From positions 72,897,416-72,961,415 of the forward strand of contig CM049315.1 in assembly GCA_026874595.1 (NCBI GenBank): a stretch of 64,000 nucleotides of DNA. Reading direction: 5' to 3'. The notes under the pieces were generated by a model. That model was given only the letters and a program-made list of their open reading frames with translations. It did no database searches and was not told where the DNA came from. Each line of letters starts with the position of its first letter. Position 1 is the first letter of the stretch. Positions 58,168-64,000 of the stretch are shown one piece after another. The DNA comes from Sipunculus nudus. Its lineage: Eukaryota > Annelida > Sipuncula > Golfingiida > Sipunculidae. The translations under genes and the position numbers were made by a program.

Positions 58168-58400
58168 GGGCAGGAGGGTATGCGCTCATTCTCGTCAGTG
58201 TGTGTGTGTGTGTTTTGTGTTTGTTCACAGCATTACTCACGCTGTCATGAACTGAATCTCATGACATTTACAGGACATTTCCGGAATGGGCTTGTGAAGA
58301 ATCGATTAATTTTAGGTTTAGATCCGGATTCCTCAAAGAATTTTGACAAATGTAGAGTCGCTTATGCACGAAGTTACCTGGGAATATGAACAGGATAAGT
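58168..58400 (+). repeat. Dispersed repeat R1 in unit B
   Basis: Homologous to 25325-25570: GTATGCGCTCATTCTCGTCA, a GT run, TTTAGATCCGGATTC, and an end at GTGAATGCAAAC. Followed by a poly-C tract at about 58507-58519. Confidence 0.6.
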
Positions 58401-60689
58401 GAATGCAAACAGACTTATTGGCGCATCCCATAATACGGCCTTCTCATACCGTGGAGGATTGCATTCTTTAGAATGCAGAGCAGAGTTCCAGTATCCTCCT
58501 GTTATACCCCCCCCCCCCCAACTTACCGGACCCCGCCAGCTCATGCCTAACGTTGAAATGATCACAACACCTGTCACTGTATAATTAAATTTACACCTTC
58601 AGCAATGCCTGAAACGCTTGTATCGCGGAACACATCACAAATCGAGCACGTGTATCAGTTCTTGTTTATTCTGACATTGGCGCATCACGGATTATAAACC
58701 CAACAGTAGATTTTGATATTTGGAAAAAAATCTAAAATACAGTTAACAATAACAATGAAATATTACTGATATTGAAATGAATGTCATGATGCATGTTCTA
58801 GATCAATTTTGCACCATAAACGTAATGAGTGAACAAATTCATTTCCTATGCAAAATACCACGATTTCTTAATGAAAGAATGCAATGCGCATGACCGCAGG
58901 GAGAGGTTTATCTTTGACGTTATATCTGGATTAATCCTCTGTGTGGAGAACGTTCCATGTGAATCATTGGACTGACTCCAGCCTCTACCCCGGTATTAAC
59001 TAAGGTCATAAAACTTACATAAAAGCCATGTACGGGTGTATTACTGTTGGTGTGAACTGACAGAAGTTATGTAATACACATCTAAATGGACACTTAATTT
59101 GGAGTCATAAAAAGGCACCGGACTCGTGTCATTTGCCCGAGAATCACTGAGTTCACATAGACCGTATAACAGTGGTTTTCAGGATATTCGCCAGCCGCAG
59201 AAGGCGACTCAAGAGTTTTTTTCTTAGTTCTTAATATTCCAAGACTGTTGCGTTGCCGACCTCCAAACGGGTTAAACGGGATTATAAAGCACAAAACTAT
59301 CTGTTATTCTTAGAAAGGAAATTGAATAAACCAAGTCTTGTAGGTTACAATAAAAAGTATTTACATTAGATTTAATGTTGAAAGGCCTTCAAACGTAGCC
59401 GACGATTCCACAAACCATACATAAATGCTCTTGAAGCATACTTTTTTAAATATTTATTTTTGGTGAAGGTAACAGCACCCATTTTTTATGATTTCTTATT
59501 TACTTCTTGATCTTAGTTTATCAAGCCTATAAGCACTTTGATTTTACCTTAAAATAGGCAAAAGGACACGTGAAGGCTCTCTACAGGCACTTGAATTGTT
59601 ATAAGAGTAGATTTCGGTTAAATTTGTTACTTTATTAGTCATAACCTTTTAACTATTACTTATCTGACATTTTCCTAGCGTTTTATCACATTATATGGTA
59701 AATCTCTTTATTATGTACTTTATATTTGAGAAAGGCATGTAAGATACCCCATCGGTAAGTCCGACAGCGATGTGGTTCAGGGTTAGTAATCACATGATTC
59801 CCTCCGTATCAGAATTTTGACAGCAAGTTATTAATTTTTTATCCCCTTCTTTCTAATTACAACGATTCCTTACACAAATAACTAAAATAACATGTAGCCA
59901 GCAGGTGCTAAAGTTGAGCAATTCTGATTCTGTTACAAAAAGACGTGAGCCATGGCATAGCAACCGACGATGCGCTTCCTGATTGGTTGATATGTTTACT
60001 AATGGAGTCTTCAGATGGTGACACCGCTGACGTAACAACGGTTCAGCCAATCACGCCGTACTTCACATTTAGCCCGAAACCGATGCGACATGGCTGTCGG
60101 ACTTGTCGACGGGGCATCGCTTGTCGGGTGCAGCAGCTGGTCTGCAACAATCGGCAACAATAAATTAATATGCATGTATTGTAGGCTTTCCTTTCACTGA
60201 AGGTTTGCTGCCAAGTACACGGAAATTCTTGGCCCCGACGTCCGTTCATTGTGGTATAGCGTTAATTTATTGTTTGTATAAACACCTGCGTGAATTTTTT
60301 ATCCGCGATATTCATAAACATCTTAAGAAGAGCAGACGACATCAAGCGCCAAGGATTGTGGGAACGATCCATCGCGGACACGTACTCATCGTTAGTCCAA
60401 GTATCGCTATGGAAATGGGCCAACATGCCTTGGAGTCCATCGCATTCTGGTACCGGACAAGTCCAGGTTGTATACTGAGACCTAACTTGTGATTATCAAT
60501 TAATATGATATCATCTCTTGAACTATTTAAGTATAATAGCTCGTACCTTCTCATGGAGTTTAGAATAGTCGTTGAAGGCGGAGTGTGAGGAAATCGAATC
60601 CTCGCTTAATTAAAAACACAATCCATCAGTTGAAGTCAAACCAGCATGTTTTCTGCAACAGAGCGACACGTGTTGCATTAACTTTAACA

Positions 60690-61035
60690 TACCAGGCCTC
60701 GGAGTTCATTAGTATACTGGCCTTTGGGGTCTCGGGGGAGGTGCACAGCACTCAAAGTTCGAGTTCGAATCTCGGCCGAAGTGGTCAGAATTTTTTAAGC
60801 CTGGCCACCACCCAAGGTGTATTATCTGCAGGCAAAAAATGATAGTAAGATCATGCGCACAGTCGTGTTTCAGTCAGGAATCGAGTGCGGGACTTCTCGG
60901 TGTCCAAACCCAGCAACGCATGACATGACACACACCCACCCAGGGCCAGCAGGAGTGGTACCCCGAGCCTGGTTGACGCCAGGATTGTCGCATGTAGGCC
61001 CCTGTCACGTATTCCGAAACCGGAACGGAATTCTT
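60690..61035 (+). mobile_element. tRNA-derived SINE, full-length-like copy
   Basis: A head with the B box (GAGTTCGAATCTC), GGCCACCACCCAAGG, then GGAGTGGTACCCCGAGCC, TGGTTGACGCCAGGATTGTC, AGGCCCCTGTCACGT and CCGAAACCGGAACGGAATTC. The tail is missing from the unit A copy. Best reference copy of the family in the window. Confidence 0.65.
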
Positions 61036-61269
61036 AAAGTACATATATACTATAAGTTAGCATTAAAAATGGATCCGGTCACCTCCACCAAAAAATCTTT
61101 AGAAAAGTTCGTTAGTATTTCATTTAGTCATATAGACAACTATATACAATTTATAGCTAAATTTCTGGCATTGCAGTTTACGCGACACATTATGAACAGA
61201 CACAAACTATGGACAAGTAAATTTGTATTCAGTAAGAATTATAGAATATGCAACAAATAATGTGCTTGT

Positions 61270-61720
61270 CTTTTTGTTCGAAAGGGTTTGATTTCGCGAT
61301 TATTCGCGAATTGGAAATAATCAAGAATATGAAACCCGCAGGAATAAGACGCCACACTAATTTAGATGAATAATAGGGTGTGACGCATCTGCGCATAAGG
61401 ATTAGTTATAACACTTCCGGAAACTTGTTATGTTATTCAACATCCTGATCTGTGAATGTATGGTATCGGAATCGGCCAATGCAAACAAGTATCAAATATT
61501 GTAAAACATACGGAAATCACCGAATATATTAACTGTGACACAGGGCATAATATAATGACTGTAAAAGAAATAAATGAGGTATTGTGGATAATTCTTACCT
61601 AATAAAAAATCCTGCTGCACTTAGATTTTATAGGGCCGGGTTCGATCACGAATATGAAACCCTCGCGAAAAGTTCAAATTTAAGACTCGCGAAATTACAG
61701 CCTCGCGAATATGAAGCCAA
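61270..61720. repeat. Dispersed CGCGAA repeat (R2), unit B copy
   Basis: Counterpart of 28280-28740, with GATTATTCGCGAATTGG at the left and ACTCGCGAAATTACAG and CTCGCGAATATGAAGCC at the right. Confidence 0.45.
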
Positions 61721-63559
61721 CCTCAGTCTTGTGCCGCAAAGGCTCCTAAGCCGCGTCATTGGATCATGGGAATAACTATATAAGGAAACAGAGTTACAAA
61801 ACAATGCCCATTGTCCGCATTTTGACACTCGTAAGCAAAGCTTTGAGAAGAAACTCAATAGACAGTGGATCGCCCAAGGTGCGGTGTCTGTGCATAAATC
61901 ACTCATCAGCGTGTCCATAGAATGAACAATTATTTGCTCACCTGGTTTAACAACTCTCTGCCATGTGACTACGACTGACCTCGACACCACACGAGCATGC
62001 ATATCAAAGTGAACTCTATACAATCTGAGTATGATTATCAGTGTCACACCTGTCAAGCTGTGAATTTCAACGCTGTAAACATGACGTGAATGTTGCCAGG
62101 ACAGACTAACAGTTAATTGCCGGAAAGGTAATTTTGGAATTCGTTATTTTACTACACCACACTAGCCGCGTTGGCTCAACTTTGGAAACCAGGCTACATT
62201 CAACCCATGCCTCATTAGGGTCAAACTGTATGTTGTTTTTTTTATTCAGCTATACCAGGATATTTCTTACCTAAAATATTGTCGTTCCTATTCGTTATCA
62301 GTATACTTTATCTGCTTGCACCTTATTGTTCCGTGTCCTTTACTTAGTTACTTTAACCAATATGAAGCCTGGATTCTAAAGTCGCTCCGCGGCGTTTTGC
62401 CCATTCGACACAAGAAAGTCAATAGTAATTTGTAATGTCGAGAACCGCATTGCAATGTATGTAAATATTTTCGACATTTTTGACGACGCCTCATCCTGTC
62501 ACTAAAAATCGTTAGATACGTTTGTGTACTTTCTAACACCACCTATCATGTGCTAGAAAAATTCCGTTTTGATTCAGCAAATTCGTAACCCCACCCAATG
62601 TGTGTTAAACTTCTGCCCGCGTGTATACAACACGTCTCGTACGGGTACCCGGATGATAGCCAACTTGCACGCAGCACATGAAATAAATTGTTGCCATAGT
62701 GATTGATTTACAATTTCGTTTGTGAGTTCACATATATTCTTTCTTGTACTATAATGGTAAAATACCTGCTGTTTACTACGATATCGATGCAATAGGATGG
62801 ATGGCCGTTGCGGTGCGCTTTCCCGTATGACTTACACAGGTGGGGCATGGTTAGTGAGAGAGAAAGCAAAAGTAACAGGTTGAAATTGAGATCATGGACT
62901 TAACGGGCACTGATATCACATTATAGACCAACCAGTTAAACTAACTGGGGTGATGGAACTAAAACACATCGGAATCTGAAGAACTGCTGAGAGAATAATT
63001 GGTGTTTCGGTTGAACAATTTACTGATTTACAGATATCCAAGAATATTACTCAGAAATGTAAAACACTCACTGTATAATTGTTTTCAGATGCTGCCATCT
63101 GATTTACGCTTGAGATTAGTTACAAGTAAAAGCTGTCGCATTTTTTAATTCTTCATGCTATTGCCAGCAATAATACTTAACGCAATATTTATAACACTTA
63201 ACATTTTAACTATCAAAATTCACTATCATGTCTCACTTCACACTGTTATGAAGTATCGGGTTTTATCAGTTTGATTCACTTTCGTTTAATGTCTTTGAGA
63301 TAGTTGACCACAAGTTACCTGTCCCATATTAATATGGACTATATATATAATATATAAGCACACTACTTATCTTACACTAGGGATGTAATATATGGCTTCA
63401 GATATTCAGTTATTTTAACTGATAAGCAAATACATGCAAGCTGTTTACTTAAAACCCGAGTATAAATAGATTTTGTATATGTTTCGCTAGGACCTTATTT
63501 TGTCACGGACAGCAATCGACTGGAGAAGGAAGAAGCCCGGATGACCGTTCCTAGTTGCC

Positions 63560-63629
63560 ATGGCACCGGAAGGAGGATGGGGATGGATGGTTGTGCTGGG
63601 CTCTGCCATAGTTCATGTCTTATGTACAG
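63560..63629 (+). CDS. MCT copy 4 exon 1
   Basis: ATG in GCCATGG opens MAPEGGWGWMVVLGSAIV and onward; 70 bases; donor GTAACC. No lesion. The remaining exons would lie to the right of the window, so whether this copy is functional cannot be judged. The downstream intron begins like that of copy 3. Confidence 0.8.
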
Positions 63630-63949
63630 GTAACCAGGGAAATCAAAATCTAAAGTTTGAAATTTTATATTAATATTTTTTAAAGCCTTTCTATTGATAA
63701 TATTTCGATTTTTTTGTGTTTGCGATGTTTAAGTGTTTGATTTTCGGACAGTTATTGTCAAGTGAACGTTGTCACTCCCTGATATTTGCATATTGGAATG
63801 TAACAGGGCCGTTGAAGGAACTGGCGATTTGTTCAGTCTTAAAATTGTTGAGAAGTTAATGTGGCTGACTAGGTTTGAGCGTAGTTGTCCTGTCTAGAGG
63901 TGTTTCCGTTTAAGAAGTACTTTAAGCATATGCAGACTTTCGGACAACG

Positions 63950-64000
63950 TAACAGGGGCTTACACGCGATAATCCTGGTGTTAACCAGACTGGATGTTAC
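63950..64000 (-). mobile_element. Start of a SINE copy at the window edge
   Basis: AACAGGGGCTTACACGCGAT and GGTGTTAACCAGACTGG match the SINE tail at 30745-30800, at the equivalent place in unit A. Cut by the window end. Confidence 0.5.

Larger units (their letters stand above)
57540..64000. repeat. Segmental duplication unit B (upstream of MCT copy 4)
   Basis: Homologous to unit A (23110-30810) up to the window edge. Lacks the counterpart of 23455-25085 but retains the SINE tail missing in A. A long G tract at 57797-57844 replaces a shorter G-rich stretch in A. Confidence 0.8.

Overview
The window is animal nuclear DNA: AT-rich, intron-bearing, and packed with transposon relics, microsatellites and homopolymer C/G tracts. 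No bacterial gene organisation is present. The protein families (a tandem monocarboxylate transporter cluster, P2X7-intracellular-domain and THAP transposon genes, DIRS/Ngaro-type retroelements, Merlin, CR1/L2-like LINE) fit a marine invertebrate, most likely a mollusc and possibly a bivalve. That placement is inference from family content, not proof.

The host-gene content is a tandem array of SLC16/monocarboxylate transporter (MCT) copies, all on the + strand. Copy 1 (3266-7087) keeps all five coding exons with canonical splice sites and phase-1 junctions, but has a one-base deletion in exon 3 and a net one-base insertion in exon 4. Copy 2 (12970-20122) is heavily decayed: broken exon 1, a stop in exon 2, no exon 3 found, a stop and truncation in exon 4, and a recognisable exon 5. 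Copy 3 (30347-36630) has intact exons 1 and 2, an exon 3 with 13- and 2-base deletions, an exon 4 missing the TM7 segment, and no exon 5 found. Copy 4 shows only an intact exon 1 (63560-63629); the rest lies beyond the window. Homologous flanks show that the array grew by segmental duplication: 23.1-30.8 kb matches 57.5-64.0 kb, with an older remnant at about 43.0-44.2 kb.

The spaces between and inside the copies are mostly mobile DNA. There are two minus-strand tyrosine-recombinase-type retroelement relics (7.7-9.9 kb; 39.1-41.1 kb, the latter with RT, RNase H-region and recombinase pieces), a hAT-like MITE with clean target duplication (12.35-12.82 kb), a hairpin element (17.1-17.7 kb), a 1.6-kb foldback element (20.7-22.3 kb), a tRNA-derived SINE family in both orientations, a solo LTR (32.6-33.4 kb), Merlin and SWIM-domain gene fragments (44.9-46.5 kb) and a LINE fragment (48.6-49.0 kb).

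The most interesting object is at 49317-57452: an 8.1-kb TTAA-flanked, Kolobok-like DNA transposon. It carries two convergent genes, a P2X7-intracellular-domain gene on + and a THAP-domain transposase on -. Matched 18-bp inverted CRE/E-box sequences sit near both ends, where each gene begins. A second TTAA element (50339-54136) with perfect 13-bp terminal repeats is nested in the intron of the P2X7-type gene. Both genes are now broken.
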